A DNA stretch of 64,000 nucleotides from Bordetella genomosp. 1 (GTDB lineage Bacteria; Pseudomonadota; Gammaproteobacteria; Burkholderiales; Burkholderiaceae_B): positions 1,054,001-1,118,000 of the forward strand of contig NZ_NEVL01000003.1 in the NCBI RefSeq assembly GCF_002261335.1, written 5' to 3'. A program made the position numbers and the translations under genes. The notes below the pieces were generated by a model, which made no database searches, was not told where the DNA came from, and was given only the letters and a program-made list of their open reading frames with translations. Positions 45,125-55,722 of this stretch are shown here, piece by piece; the first letter of the stretch is position 1; every line of letters starts with the position of its first letter.

Positions 45125-46614
45125 CTGACCACACCGCGCCCTTGCAGGCGCCCTTGCAGGCGGCCTCGCAGGCGCCCTCGCCCACCGGTCTGCCCGCGCT
45201 CGAGGCACGCCTGCGCCAGGATCTCGCCTGGCTCGAACTGCCCGCGAAAGCGTGGGTGCCCGCGCGCACCCTGGGCGAGCAGGACGTGCTCGACGTCGCC
45301 GTGATCGGCGGCGGCATGGCCGGCCTCGCGGCCGCGGCCTCGCTGCGCAATCTGGGCGTGCGCGCCGTGATCTTCGACCGTTCGCCGGAAGGCTTCGAGG
45401 GCCCCTGGGCCACGACCGCGCGCATGGAGACCCTGCGTTCGCCCAAGCAGCTCACCGGCCCCGCGCTCGGCCTGCCGGCGCTCACGTTCCGCGCCTGGTT
45501 CGAGGCCCAGTTCGGCGTCGAGGCGTGGGAAGCGCTGGACAAGATTCCGCGCCTGCAATGGATGGATTATCTGCGCTGGTACCGCAAAGTGCTGGCCATC
45601 GACGTGCGCAACGAGCACAGCGTGCGCGCCGTGCATCCGCGCGCCGATGGCGTGGTGCAGCTCGATCTCGACACGCCCGCCGGCGCGCTGACGGTGCTGG
45701 CGCGCCGCGTGGTGCTGGCCACCGGCCGCGACGGCCTGGGCGGCGCCTACGTGCCGCCGCTGGCCGACGCGCTGCCGCGCGACCGTTGGGCCCATTCCTC
45801 GGACGCCTACGATTACGCCGCGCTGGCCGGCAAGCGGGTGGGCGTGGTCGGCGCCGGCGCGTCGGCGATGGACAGCGCGGCCACCGCGCTCGAGGCCGGC
45901 GCCGCCAGCGTCGACCTGCTGATCCGCCGCGCCGACATTCCGCGCATCAACAAGGGCAAGGGCGCCGGCAGTCCCGGCCTGACCCACGGCCACCTGACAC
46001 TGCCCGACGACTGGAAGTGGAAGATCCGCCACTACATCAACGTGCAGCAGGTGCCGCCGCCGCGCGGCAGCACGCTGCGCGTGTCGCGCCATCCGAATGC
46101 GCGCTTCAACCTCGGCGCCGCCGTGCTGGACGCCCGGATGGACGGCGACGAGATCAAGGCGACCACGCCCAAGGGCGTGTTCCGCGTCGACTTCCTGATC
46201 TTCTCGACCGGCTTTCGCATCGACTGGCAGGCGCGTCCGGAGTTTGCGGCCTTCGCCGATGCCGTGCGCATCTGGGGCGACCGCTACACGCCCGCCCCCG
46301 GCGATGAAGACCAGGAGCTGCACGACTCGCCCGACCTCGGCCCGGCGTTCGAATTCCAGGAAAAGACGCCCGGCGCCTGTCCGGGCCTGAACCGGGTGCA
46401 CTGCTTCTGCTACCCGGCCGCGCTGTCGCACGGCACGGTCTCGGGCGACATCCCGGCGGTCAGCGAGGGCGCGCGCCGCCTGGCGCAGGGCATCGCCGGC
46501 TTGCTGTATCACGAAGACGCCGACGTGCACTTCGCCAACATGCAGACCTTCGGCGAGCCCGAGGTCTTCGGCGACGAATGGGTGCCGGCGCCCCCGCCCG
46601 AGGAGCGCGCATGA
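45121..46614 (+). CDS. FAD/NAD(P)-binding flavin monooxygenase-like protein
   Basis: A 497-residue flavoprotein with two dinucleotide-binding motifs: VAVIGGGMAGLAAA (about 58-72) for FAD and GVVGAGASAMDSA (about 240-253) for NAD(P)H. It also has RMETLRSPKQLTGP and an ATG-like F-S-T-G-F-R motif near residue 360, as in Baeyer-Villiger/N-hydroxylating monooxygenases. It lies between the LysR gene and a Dpp-type importer, so it probably oxidises the imported compound. Substrate unknown. Confidence 0.9.
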   Translation: MTDHTAPLQAPLQAASQAPSPTGLPALEARLRQDLAWLELPAKAWVPARTLGEQDVLDVAVIGGGMAGLAAAASLRNLGVRAVIFDRSPEGFEGPWATTARMETLRSPKQLTGPALGLPALTFRAWFEAQFGVEAWEALDKIPRLQWMDYLRWYRKVLAIDVRNEHSVRAVHPRADGVVQLDLDTPAGALTVLARRVVLATGRDGLGGAYVPPLADALPRDRWAHSSDAYDYAALAGKRVGVVGAGASAMDSAATALEAGAASVDLLIRRADIPRINKGKGAGSPGLTHGHLTLPDDWKWKIRHYINVQQVPPPRGSTLRVSRHPNARFNLGAAVLDARMDGDEIKATTPKGVFRVDFLIFSTGFRIDWQARPEFAAFADAVRIWGDRYTPAPGDEDQELHDSPDLGPAFEFQEKTPGACPGLNRVHCFCYPAALSHGTVSGDIPAVSEGARRLAQGIAGLLYHEDADVHFANMQTFGEPEVFGDEWVPAPPPEERA

Positions 46615-47585
46615 CGCTCTGGCTCTTGCGCCGCCTGGCCCAGGCGGTCGTGGTCGTGCTGCTGATGACCCTGATCGTGTTTGTCGGCCTGCACGCCATC
46701 GGCAACCCGGTCGACATCCTGATCGGCCAGGACGTGGACCAGGTCGACCGCGCCCGCATCATCGCCGAGCTGGGCCTGGACCAGCCGCTCTGGCGCCAGT
46801 ACATCGGCTTCCTGAACGGCGCGCTGCACGGCAACCTCGGCAATAGTTTCGTGTACAACATTCCCGCGGTGGAGCTGATCCTGCAGCGCCTGCCGGCCAC
46901 GCTCGAGCTGGCGGTGACGGCGCTGGTGCTGGCGGTGCTGATCGGCCTGCCGCTCGGTCTGTTCGCCGGCCTCTACCCCGAGAATCCGGTGTCGCGCATC
47001 ATCATGACCGGCAGCATCGTGGGCTTCTCGCTGCCCACGTTCTGGGTCGGGCTGATGCTCATCATGGCGTTCTCGGTGTCGCTCGGCTGGCTGCCCGCCA
47101 GCGGCCGCGGCGAGACCGTGAGGTGGCTCGGAGCGCAGTGGTCGTTCCTCACGCTGGATGGCTGGCGCCACATGCTGCTGCCCGCCATCAATCTGTCGCT
47201 GTTCAAAATCTCGCTGGTGATCCGCCTGACCCGCGCCGGCGTGCGCGAGGTGCTGCCGCTCGACTACGTGAAGTTCGCGCGCGCCAAGGGCCTGTCGCCG
47301 CTGCGCGTGATCGGCGTGCACGTGCTGCGCAACACGCTGATCCCGCTGGTCACGGTGCTCGGGCTGGAGCTGGGCTCGACCATCGCCTTCGCGGTCGTCA
47401 CCGAAAGCATCTTCTCCTGGCCCGGCGCCGGCAAGCTGATCCTGGACAGCATCAATGCGCTGGATCGCCCGGTGATCGTGTCGTACCTCGTGGTGGTGGT
47501 GTGCCTGTTCGTGACGCTCAACCTGATCGTGGACATTCTGTATAAAGTGCTGGACCCGCGCGTCCGGCTGGAGGGCGCGCAATGA
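46611..47585 (+). CDS. Dipeptide/oligopeptide-type ABC transporter permease (DppB-like)
   Basis: A 324-residue permease of the DppB/OppB family: MTLWLLRRLAQAVVVVLLMT at the start, a periplasmic loop, then five helices and the EAA loop YVKFARAKGLSPLRVIGVHVLRN. The ATG overlaps the flavoprotein stop. Part of a four-gene membrane complex with the next three genes. The family imports peptides but also many unrelated compounds. Confidence 0.95.
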   Translation: MTLWLLRRLAQAVVVVLLMTLIVFVGLHAIGNPVDILIGQDVDQVDRARIIAELGLDQPLWRQYIGFLNGALHGNLGNSFVYNIPAVELILQRLPATLELAVTALVLAVLIGLPLGLFAGLYPENPVSRIIMTGSIVGFSLPTFWVGLMLIMAFSVSLGWLPASGRGETVRWLGAQWSFLTLDGWRHMLLPAINLSLFKISLVIRLTRAGVREVLPLDYVKFARAKGLSPLRVIGVHVLRNTLIPLVTVLGLELGSTIAFAVVTESIFSWPGAGKLILDSINALDRPVIVSYLVVVVCLFVTLNLIVDILYKVLDPRVRLEGAQ

Positions 47586-48501
47586 GCGGCTCCGTAACGA
47601 CGCCGGCCGCCGCGCCGGTCGAGCTCAGGCGCGAATCGCCGTGGCGCCGCAACGTGGCCGAGTTCATGCGTTCGCGCACGGCCGTGGTCGGCCTGATCGT
47701 GGCGCTGCTGCTGATCCTGGCCGCGCTGCTCGCGCCCTGGATCACGCCGCAGAACCCCTATGACCTGAACCAGCTCGACGTGCTGGACGCGCGCCTGCCG
47801 CCCGGCACCGAGAACGGCCTGGCCACGTTCACCTACTGGCTGGGCACCGACGGCCAGGGCCGCGACCTCTATTCGAGCATCCTGTATGGACTGCGCATCA
47901 GCCTGATGGTGGGCGTGGGCTCGGCGCTGATCGCCGGCCTGGTCGGCACGCTGCTCGGCCTGCTGGCCGCGTATGCCGGCGGTCGCGTCGACGCGCTCAT
48001 CATGCGCGTGGTCGACCTGATCCTGTCGTTCCCCTCGATCCTGGTGGCGATGATGATCCTCGCCTACCTCGGCAAGGGAGTGGGCAACGTGGTGCTGACG
48101 CTGGTGATGCTGGAGTGGGCGTACTACGCCCGCACCGCGCGCGGCCAGGCCCTGGTGGAACGCCGCCGCGAATACGTGGAGGCCGCGCGCTGCCTCGACA
48201 TCCCGAACTGGCGCATCGTGCTGCGCCACATCCTGCCGAACTGCCTGCCGCCGCTGATCGTGATCGGCACGCTGCAGATCGCGCGCGCCATCACGCTGGA
48301 GGCCACGCTGAGCTTCCTGGGCCTGGGCGTGCCGGTCACCGAGCCCTCGCTCGGCCTGCTGATCTCGAACGGCTACCAGACCATGCTGTCGGGCCAGTAC
48401 TGGATCAGCTTCTATCCCGGCATCGCCCTGCTCGTCACGCTGATCGCCATCAATCTGGTGGGCGACCGCCTGCGCGACGTGCTCAACCCGAGGACCCACA
48501 A

Positions 48502-48505
<4 letters not shown>
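47582..48505 (+). CDS. Dipeptide/oligopeptide-type ABC transporter permease (DppC-like)
   Basis: A 307-residue permease of the DppC/OppC family, with the N-terminal RESPWRRNVAEFMRSRTAVVG helix and the EAA loop EYVEAARCLDIPNWRIVLRHILPN. Overlaps dppB-like and dppD-like genes by four bases at each end. Forms the channel with the DppB-like subunit. Confidence 0.95.
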
Positions 48506-49508
<1,003 letters not shown>

Positions 49509-49512
<4 letters not shown>

Positions 49513-50513
49513 GCGAGATCACCCCGCTGATCGAACTGACCGGCGTCAGCAAGCGCTTCGGCGAGCGGCCCGTGGGCCGGGTCGAGCGCCTGCTCGGCCG
49601 TGCCGGCCTGGCCAAGCCGCCCGCCGTGACCCGCGCCGTGGATGGCGTGGACCTGATCGTGCGCCCCGGCGAAGTGGTGGGCCTGGTGGGCGAATCGGGT
49701 TGCGGCAAGTCGACCCTGGGCCGCATCGCGGCCGGCCTGCTCGCGCCCACCGACGGCGAGGTGCGCGTCAATGGCCGCACGCCCGAGGAAATGAGCCGCG
49801 AGGAAGCGCGCCGCGCGCGCCTGAAAGTGCAGATGATCTTCCAGGATCCGTACGCCAGCCTCAATCCGCGCCTGCGCGTGGACGAGATCGTGGGCGAGGC
49901 AGCGCGCATCCATGGCCTGACCGATCGCGCCGGCTTCGACGACTACGTGAGCGAGCAGTTGCGCCGCGCGGGCCTCGACCCGGCCCTGCGCCAGCGTTAT
50001 CCGCACCAGTTCAGCGGCGGCCAGCGCCAGCGCATCGGCATCGCGCGCGCCCTCGCGGTGCAGCCCGACATGCTGGTGTGCGACGAGGCCGTGGCCGCGC
50101 TCGACGTATCGATCCAGGCGCAGATCCTGAACCTCTTCATGGACCTGCGCGAAGACCTCAACCTGACCTATCTGTTCATCAGCCACGACCTGGGCGTGGT
50201 GGAACACGTGTCGGACCGCGTGGTCATCATGTATCTCGGCCGCGTGGTGGAGTCCGCGCCGGTGGCCGAGGTGTTCAGCCACGCGAATCATCCCTATACC
50301 CAGGCGCTGCTGGCGGAAATCCCGCGCATGGATGCGCGCCACAAGACCTTCACCGCGATCAAGGGCGAGATTCCCAGCCCGCTCGCCCCGCCTTCGGGCT
50401 GCCATTTCCACCCCCGATGTCCGCACGCGATGCCGCGTTGCAAGACCGAAGTGCCCAGGCTCAAGGGCATCGCGATCAACCACCTGAGCGCCTGTCACCT
50501 CAACGACGCCTGA
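49509..50513 (+). CDS. Dipeptide/oligopeptide-type ABC transporter ATPase (DppF-like)
   Basis: The second ATPase, 334 residues: Walker A GESGCGKS, signature FSGGQRQR, Walker [19 protein letters not shown], and a C-terminal Cys cluster [15 protein letters not shown]. It has an unusual charged insert after the first strand ([19 protein letters not shown]). Overlaps the DppD-like gene. Confidence 0.95.
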
Positions 50514-50582
50514 CCGAAAGCCCGGCATCGCCGCCCCATCATCAACGCATACGAATCACTGTCCCTCTCGAGGATATCGACC

Positions 50583-52151
50583 ATGAAGAAACGCATTCTG
50601 ACCTCGCTGGCCGCCGCCCTGCTGGCCGCCTCGGCCGGCGTCCACGCCGAAAACCTGGCGATCGGCTTTGCCGACCCGCTCTCCTCGCTCGACCCCCAGC
50701 TCAACAACCACGCGGGCGACCGCTCGGTGGCCCTGCACTTCTGGGACCTGCTGATCGAGAACAAATGGAACAAGCTGCAGCCCGGCCTGGCCGTGTCGTG
50801 GAAGCCGCTGGACAACACCACCTGGGAGTTCAAGCTGCGCCCCAACGTGAAGTGGCAGGACGGCACGCCCTTCACCGCCGATGACCTGATCTACTCGTAC
50901 ACCCGCGCCAAGGCCGTGCCCGGCAGCGTGGCGACCTACGCCGGCTACCTGCGCACCATCGAATCGATGAGCGCCCCCGATCCCCTGACCTTCGTCGTGA
51001 AGACCAAGGCACCCAACCCCGACCTGCCGCTGAACCTGGCTTCCGTGCACGTGGTGAGCAAGCATGTGGGCGAGAAGTCGACCACCGAAGACTACAACTC
51101 GGGCAAGGCCATGATCGGCACCGGCCCGTACAAGTTCGTGTCGTACACGCCGGGCGACCGCGTCGTGATGGAACGCAACAACGAGTACTGGGGCGAGAAG
51201 CAGCTCTGGGAGAAGGTCAACTACCGCTACATCAACAACGCCGCCGCCCGCACCGCCGCGCTGCTGGCCGGCGACGTGGACGTGATCGACAAGGTGTCGG
51301 TGTCCGACCTCGAACGTCTGTCGAAGGCACCGAACATTTCGGTGTATCCGTATGCCGGCCTGCGCGTGATGCTGCTGCAGCCGAGCTTCAATCCGAAGCC
51401 CTCTCCCTACATCACCGACAAGAACGGCAAGCCGCTTGAGAAGAACCCGCTGCTGGACGTGCGCGTGCGCCAGGCGCTGAACCTGGCCATCAACCGCAAG
51501 GCCATCGTCGACCGCGTGCTGCAGGACGCCGCCACCGAGGCCAACCAATGGATGCCCGAAGGCACCATCGGCTACAACCCGGACATCAAGAACATCCCGT
51601 TCGACGCCGCCCAGGCCAAGAAACTGCTGGCCGAAGCCGGCTACCCGGATGGCTTCCAGCTGACCATGCACGTGCCGAACGACCGCTATCCGCAAGGCCC
51701 GGAGACCGCGCAGGCCGTGGCCCAGTTCTGGACCCGCATCGGCGTGAAGACCAACGTGGAAGTGGTGCCGTGGGCCGTGTACTCGGGCCGCGCCAACAAG
51801 AACGAGTTCGCCATGAGCATGCTGGCCTGGGGCAACGGCACCGGCGAAGCCAGCTACGCGCTGGTCAACATCCTGGCCACCGTCGACCCGGCCAAGGGCC
51901 TGGGCGCCTCCAACTGGGGCCATTACAGCAACCCGAAGGTCGACCAGGCGCTGGAGCAATCCACCTCGGAATTCGACGTGCCCAAGCGTGAGGCCATCCT
52001 GCGCGAGTCGGCCAAGATCGTGAGCGAGGACGCCGGCATCCTGCCGCTGTTCCACTACAAGAACATCTGGGCGACCAAGAAGGGCCTGAAGGTCACGCCG
52101 ATGACCAGCGACCGCACCGCCGCGCAGATGGTCACCAAAGTGGCGAAGTAA
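50583..52151 (+). CDS. ABC transporter substrate-binding protein (family 5, DppA-like)
   Basis: A 522-residue periplasmic receptor of solute-binding family 5. Signal peptide MKKRILTSLAAALLAASAGVHA (1-22), then PLSSLDPQLNNHAGDRSVALH and KPLDNTTWEFKLRPNVKWQDG, the family hallmark. Placed after the ATPases, 70 bp away with its own ribosome binding site, so it can be made in excess. Ligand unknown. Confidence 0.95.
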   Translation: MKKRILTSLAAALLAASAGVHAENLAIGFADPLSSLDPQLNNHAGDRSVALHFWDLLIENKWNKLQPGLAVSWKPLDNTTWEFKLRPNVKWQDGTPFTADDLIYSYTRAKAVPGSVATYAGYLRTIESMSAPDPLTFVVKTKAPNPDLPLNLASVHVVSKHVGEKSTTEDYNSGKAMIGTGPYKFVSYTPGDRVVMERNNEYWGEKQLWEKVNYRYINNAAARTAALLAGDVDVIDKVSVSDLERLSKAPNISVYPYAGLRVMLLQPSFNPKPSPYITDKNGKPLEKNPLLDVRVRQALNLAINRKAIVDRVLQDAATEANQWMPEGTIGYNPDIKNIPFDAAQAKKLLAEAGYPDGFQLTMHVPNDRYPQGPETAQAVAQFWTRIGVKTNVEVVPWAVYSGRANKNEFAMSMLAWGNGTGEASYALVNILATVDPAKGLGASNWGHYSNPKVDQALEQSTSEFDVPKREAILRESAKIVSEDAGILPLFHYKNIWATKKGLKVTPMTSDRTAAQMVTKVAK

Positions 52152-52154
52152 GCC

Positions 52155-53462
52155 ATGATCACGCTGACTCTCGAACCGGCCGACGCCCTCGTCGACGTGC
52201 CGCGCCAGATCCGCGTGACCGGCGCCGAGCCTGGCCAGGCCGTCACGCTGCGCACGCACACCGTGCGCGCCGGCGTTCCCTGGACCAGCGAGGCCACCTT
52301 CGTGGCCGACGCCGCGGGCACCGTGGACCTGGAGCGCGACGCACCCACCGCGGGCAGCTACGACGGCGTGGCGCCGATGGGCCTGATCTGGTCGCAGACG
52401 CCCACCGTGGCCGGCAAGCGCGAGCTGTTCAACTCGCCTGTGACCGAGCCGTTGGTGACGCTGCTCGCGGCGCACGCCGGCGAGCAGATCGCACGCGCCA
52501 CGCTGGTGCAGCGGCTGGCCGCCGACGGCGTCACCCGCACCGAGGTGCGCGAAGACGGCCTGGTCGGCACGCTGTACCTGCCGCCCGGTCCCGGCCCGCA
52601 TCCGGCCGTGCTGATCCTGAACGGCTCGGGCGGCGGCATCAACGAGCCGCGCGCCGCGCTGTGGGCCTCGCACGGCTATGCGGCCTTCGCGCAGGCCTAC
52701 TTCAAGGCGCCGGGGCTGTCCGACTACATCTCGAACACGCCGCTGGAACTGTTCAAGCGCGGCATGGACTGGCTGCGCAAGACGGTGCGTCCGCTGCACG
52801 ATTTCGTGGCGGTGGGCGGCCAGTCGCGCGGCGGCGAGCTCGTGCTGCTGCTGGGCGCCACCTATCCGGAAGACGTGTCGGCCGTGCTGGCCTACGTGCC
52901 CGGCGCGGTGGTGCACAGCGGCCAGAACGCCGCCGATCCGGCCGTGGGGCGCGAGGGCCCGACCTGGCTGCTCGACGGCAAGCCGATCCCGCACGTGTGG
53001 GAGAACAACCGCACCGCGACCTGGGCGCCGTTCGACGAAGGCCCCGCGCCGCATCGCCACGAACGCGCCATCCTGACCGCGTTGCAGGATCCCGACGCCG
53101 TGGCGCGGGCTCGCATCCCGGTGGAGAAGATCCAGGGTCCGGTGATTCTGCTGTCGGCCACCGATGACGGCTCGTGGCCCTCGAGCCTGTATTCGCAGAT
53201 GGTGCGCGACCGGCTCGCCGAGACCGGCCACCCCTACCCGGTGCAGTGGCTCGACTTCCAGGACGGCGGCCACTCGATCCTGTTCCCGTATGTGCCGACC
53301 ACGCAGCACGTCTATGCCCACCCCGTGTCGGGCAAGATCAGCACCAGTGGCGGCACCCCCAAAGACAACGCGCGCGCCGATGCCGAATCCTGGACCGGCG
53401 TGCTGCAGTTCGTGAACGACGCCGTGGCGGCCCGCGCCGCCCGGCAACAAGGAGAAGCCTGA
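52155..53462 (+). CDS. BAAT-type acyl-CoA thioester hydrolase/dienelactone-like hydrolase
   Basis: A 435-residue protein with an N-terminal beta domain of the acyl-CoA thioesterase/BAAT type (1-125, VPRQIRVTGAEPGQAVTL) and a C-terminal alpha/beta-hydrolase domain. The nucleophile is the Ser of VGGQSRGGELVLL, with the catalytic His in DGGHSILFPY. In this cluster it may cleave a thioester or ester of the imported compound. A close paralogue lies at 55723. The stop overlaps the next ATG (TGATG). Confidence 0.9.
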   Translation: MITLTLEPADALVDVPRQIRVTGAEPGQAVTLRTHTVRAGVPWTSEATFVADAAGTVDLERDAPTAGSYDGVAPMGLIWSQTPTVAGKRELFNSPVTEPLVTLLAAHAGEQIARATLVQRLAADGVTRTEVREDGLVGTLYLPPGPGPHPAVLILNGSGGGINEPRAALWASHGYAAFAQAYFKAPGLSDYISNTPLELFKRGMDWLRKTVRPLHDFVAVGGQSRGGELVLLLGATYPEDVSAVLAYVPGAVVHSGQNAADPAVGREGPTWLLDGKPIPHVWENNRTATWAPFDEGPAPHRHERAILTALQDPDAVARARIPVEKIQGPVILLSATDDGSWPSSLYSQMVRDRLAETGHPYPVQWLDFQDGGHSILFPYVPTTQHVYAHPVSGKISTSGGTPKDNARADAESWTGVLQFVNDAVAARAARQQGEA

Positions 53463-53995
53463 TGGCTGCGCAACCCGCTACTCCCTACGATCCGGCCAAT
53501 GACCTGATCGATCTCCTGCTCGGTCTGAAGCAGGAAGACCCGCTCTACGCGGTGCGGCACCAGCGCGACAAGGTCGCGGCCGCCACGCAGGGCAGCTACG
53601 ACGCGCTGTTCGACCCCGCCCTGCCGGGCCTGGCGCTCACCGACCGCCTGCTGGTGGCGCAGTACGCCTGCCGCATCAGCGGCGCGGCCGAGCTGGCGCG
53701 CCACTATCGCGCCCACCTGAAGCACGCCGGCGCCAGCGATGCGCTCGTGGCGCTGGCCGACTCCGGCTCGCCGGAAGACGCGGCGGACGCGCGCGTGCGC
53801 GCCATCCTCGTCTTCACCCGCACGCTGATCGAGGATCCCGTCAAGGGCGACGAGGCGGCGCTCAAGACGCTGCCGGCCGCGGGCATCTCGACGCCCGCGG
53901 TCGTGACGCTGTCGCAACTGATCGCCTTCCTCTCGTATCAGGTCCGCCTGCTGGCCGGCCTGAAGGCCATGAAAGCGTTGGAGCACGCCGCATGA
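53462..53995 (+). CDS. CMD-fold protein, Avi_7170-like, lacking the CxxC pair
   Basis: A 177-residue helical protein that resembles the carboxymuconolactone decarboxylase-domain proteins of the Avi_7170 type, which are always found beside an Avi_7169-type alkylhydroperoxidase. It has only one Cys (QYACRISG) and so lacks the AhpD redox pair. Coupled by overlap to the hydrolase before it and to the AhpD-like gene after it. Possibly a structural partner of that enzyme. Confidence 0.82.
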   Translation: MAAQPATPYDPANDLIDLLLGLKQEDPLYAVRHQRDKVAAATQGSYDALFDPALPGLALTDRLLVAQYACRISGAAELARHYRAHLKHAGASDALVALADSGSPEDAADARVRAILVFTRTLIEDPVKGDEAALKTLPAAGISTPAVVTLSQLIAFLSYQVRLLAGLKAMKALEHAA

Positions 53996-54603
53996 GCACG
54001 CAAAATCCGAATGTCATCAGCACCCTGATCCAGGCCCACGGCTTTACCAACGAAACGCTGGGCTGGAAGGCCTGGCTCGACAAGGTCGAGCTGGACCAGG
54101 CCACGCCCGAGCAGATCGCGGTGCTGGAGGAAAGCCACCCCAAGGCCAAGGTCTCCGACTACTACCTGTTCCTGGTGCACCAGCCCGAGACCCTGCGGCA
54201 GCGCTCGACCGCCTTCAACGCCATCATGTACGCGCCGGGCGGCCTGTCGCGCGCCGAGCGCGAGCTGGGCGCCACGGTGGTGTCGCGCGTGAACGGCTGC
54301 GTCTATTGCGCATCGGTGCACGCGCAACGATTCGAGCAACTGGCCAAGCGCAACGACGTGATCGCCGAGGTGTTCGAGGATCCGGCCACCGCCGGCACCG
54401 ACGCCCGCGAGAAGGCGATCTCGGCCTTCTCGATCAAGATCACCAATGCGCCCGCGGATATCGGCCCGGCCGACATCCAGGCGCTCAAGGACGTGGGCCT
54501 GTCGCAAGGCGAAATCCTCGACCTGCTGCACTCCGACGCGATCTTCGCCTGGGCCAACCGCCTGATGCTGAACCTGGGCGAGCCGGTGTTTCCGCAGGCC
54601 TGA
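53992..54603 (+). CDS. Alkylhydroperoxidase (AhpD)-like protein, Avi_7169 type
   Basis: A 203-residue AhpD-fold protein with the complete active-site motif: an upstream Glu in RAERELGATVV, then NGCVYCASVH (Cys-x2-Cys-x3-His), as in AhpD peroxidases. Last gene of the LysR-flavoprotein-ABC-hydrolase operon. It may remove peroxides produced by the flavin monooxygenase-like enzyme (inference). Overlaps the previous gene by four bases. Confidence 0.92.
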   Translation: MSTQNPNVISTLIQAHGFTNETLGWKAWLDKVELDQATPEQIAVLEESHPKAKVSDYYLFLVHQPETLRQRSTAFNAIMYAPGGLSRAERELGATVVSRVNGCVYCASVHAQRFEQLAKRNDVIAEVFEDPATAGTDAREKAISAFSIKITNAPADIGPADIQALKDVGLSQGEILDLLHSDAIFAWANRLMLNLGEPVFPQA

Positions 54604-54645
54604 GGCGGGTGCCGGCCTTGCCGCGGCCTGGCGGGCCGGCGCGAC

Positions 54646-54730
54646 GGGCTTGGGCTTGGGCATGGGCTTGGGCTTGGGCTTGGGCTTGGGCTTGGGCTCG
54701 GGCTTGGGCTCGGTTCGGGCTTGGGCTTGG
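54646..54730. repeat. Hexanucleotide tandem repeat (GGGCTT)n
   Basis: About thirteen units of GGGCTT with a few GGGCAT/GGGCTC variants, interrupted once near 54712. It lies between the AhpD-like stop and the methyltransferase start at 54861. It is prone to slippage and could vary in length between strains, changing the spacing to the downstream promoter. Confidence 0.9.
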
Positions 54731-54860
54731 CGCAGACCGCTGCGCGGCTTTCCCCCGGCCTCGGTCCGCCCTTTCGGGCCGGATCGGCCGATTGGGTAAA
54801 ATTGCCCTTTCGCCCCCGATCGCGGGCGCGGCGTCATGCGCCGCGCCCGCCGCATTTCCG

Positions 54861-55715
54861 ATGTCCAAAACCCACGATATCCGCCCCGGCCAGTCGGTCG
54901 AACTGCTCAAGGCCCTGCACATCCTGACGCGCGACGGCAAGATGAACCAGGACAGCCGCCGCAAGCTCAAGCAGGTCTACCACCTGTTCCAGTTCATCGA
55001 ACCGCTGATGCAGGAAGCCAAGACCGAACAGGGCCGCGTGACGCTGGTCGACCACGGCGCGGGCAAGTCGTATCTGGGCTTCATCCTCTACGACCTGTTC
55101 GTGAAGGACCTGAAGGACGCCTCGCACATCTACGGCATCGAGACCCGCCCGGAGCTGGTCCAGACCTCCGAGGCGCTGGCGCAGCGCCTGGGCTTTGGCG
55201 GCATGTCGTTCCTGAATCTGTCGGTGGCCGATTCGATCACCTCCGACAAGCTGCCGGCCACCGTGGACATCGTGACGGCGCTGCACGCCTGCAACACGGC
55301 CACCGACGACGCGATCCGCTTCGCACTCGAGAAGCAGGCGCGCTCGATCGTGGTGGTGCCCTGCTGCCAGGCCGAAGTGGCCGCCGTGCTGCGCAAGAAC
55401 AAGGCGCGCGCGCTGGCCGACCCGCTGGCCGAGATCTGGCGCCATCCGCTGCACACGCGCGAGTTCGGCAGCCAGATCACCAACGTGCTGCGCTGCCTGC
55501 AACTCGAGGCGCACGGCTACCAGGTGAGCGTGACCGAGCTGGTGGGCTGGGAGCATTCGATGAAGAACGAGCTCATCATCGCGCAATACAAGAACACGCC
55601 GCGCCGCAAGCCGGCCGAGCGTCTCACCGAGATGCTCGACCGCATCGGCCTGCAGGAGCTGAAGGACCGCTTCTTCCTGCCGGCGGCGCCCGCGGCCACG
55701 CCCACCGCCGCCTGA
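54861..55715 (+). CDS. Class I SAM-dependent methyltransferase
   Basis: A 284-residue protein with a Rossmann-type methyltransferase core: VTLVDHGAGKSYLGFILYDL (motif I, about 63-82), IYGIETRPELV (acidic end of strand 2), DIVTALHACNTATDDAI and VVVPCCQAEV. The ALHACNTATD and PCCQ motifs are those of the methyltransferase group found in RNA-modifying enzymes. Substrate not known. The ATG at 54861 is chosen because translation upstream comes from the GGGCTT repeat. Ends 7 bp from the convergent hydrolase gene. Confidence 0.88.
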   Translation: MSKTHDIRPGQSVELLKALHILTRDGKMNQDSRRKLKQVYHLFQFIEPLMQEAKTEQGRVTLVDHGAGKSYLGFILYDLFVKDLKDASHIYGIETRPELVQTSEALAQRLGFGGMSFLNLSVADSITSDKLPATVDIVTALHACNTATDDAIRFALEKQARSIVVVPCCQAEVAAVLRKNKARALADPLAEIWRHPLHTREFGSQITNVLRCLQLEAHGYQVSVTELVGWEHSMKNELIIAQYKNTPRRKPAERLTEMLDRIGLQELKDRFFLPAAPAATPTAA

Positions 55716-55722
55716 GGCCGCG

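Noticed and set aside
54306..54860. An N-terminal extension of the methyltransferase
   Set aside because: It is the out-of-frame AhpD-like gene followed by Trp-Ala repeats translated from GGGCTT units.
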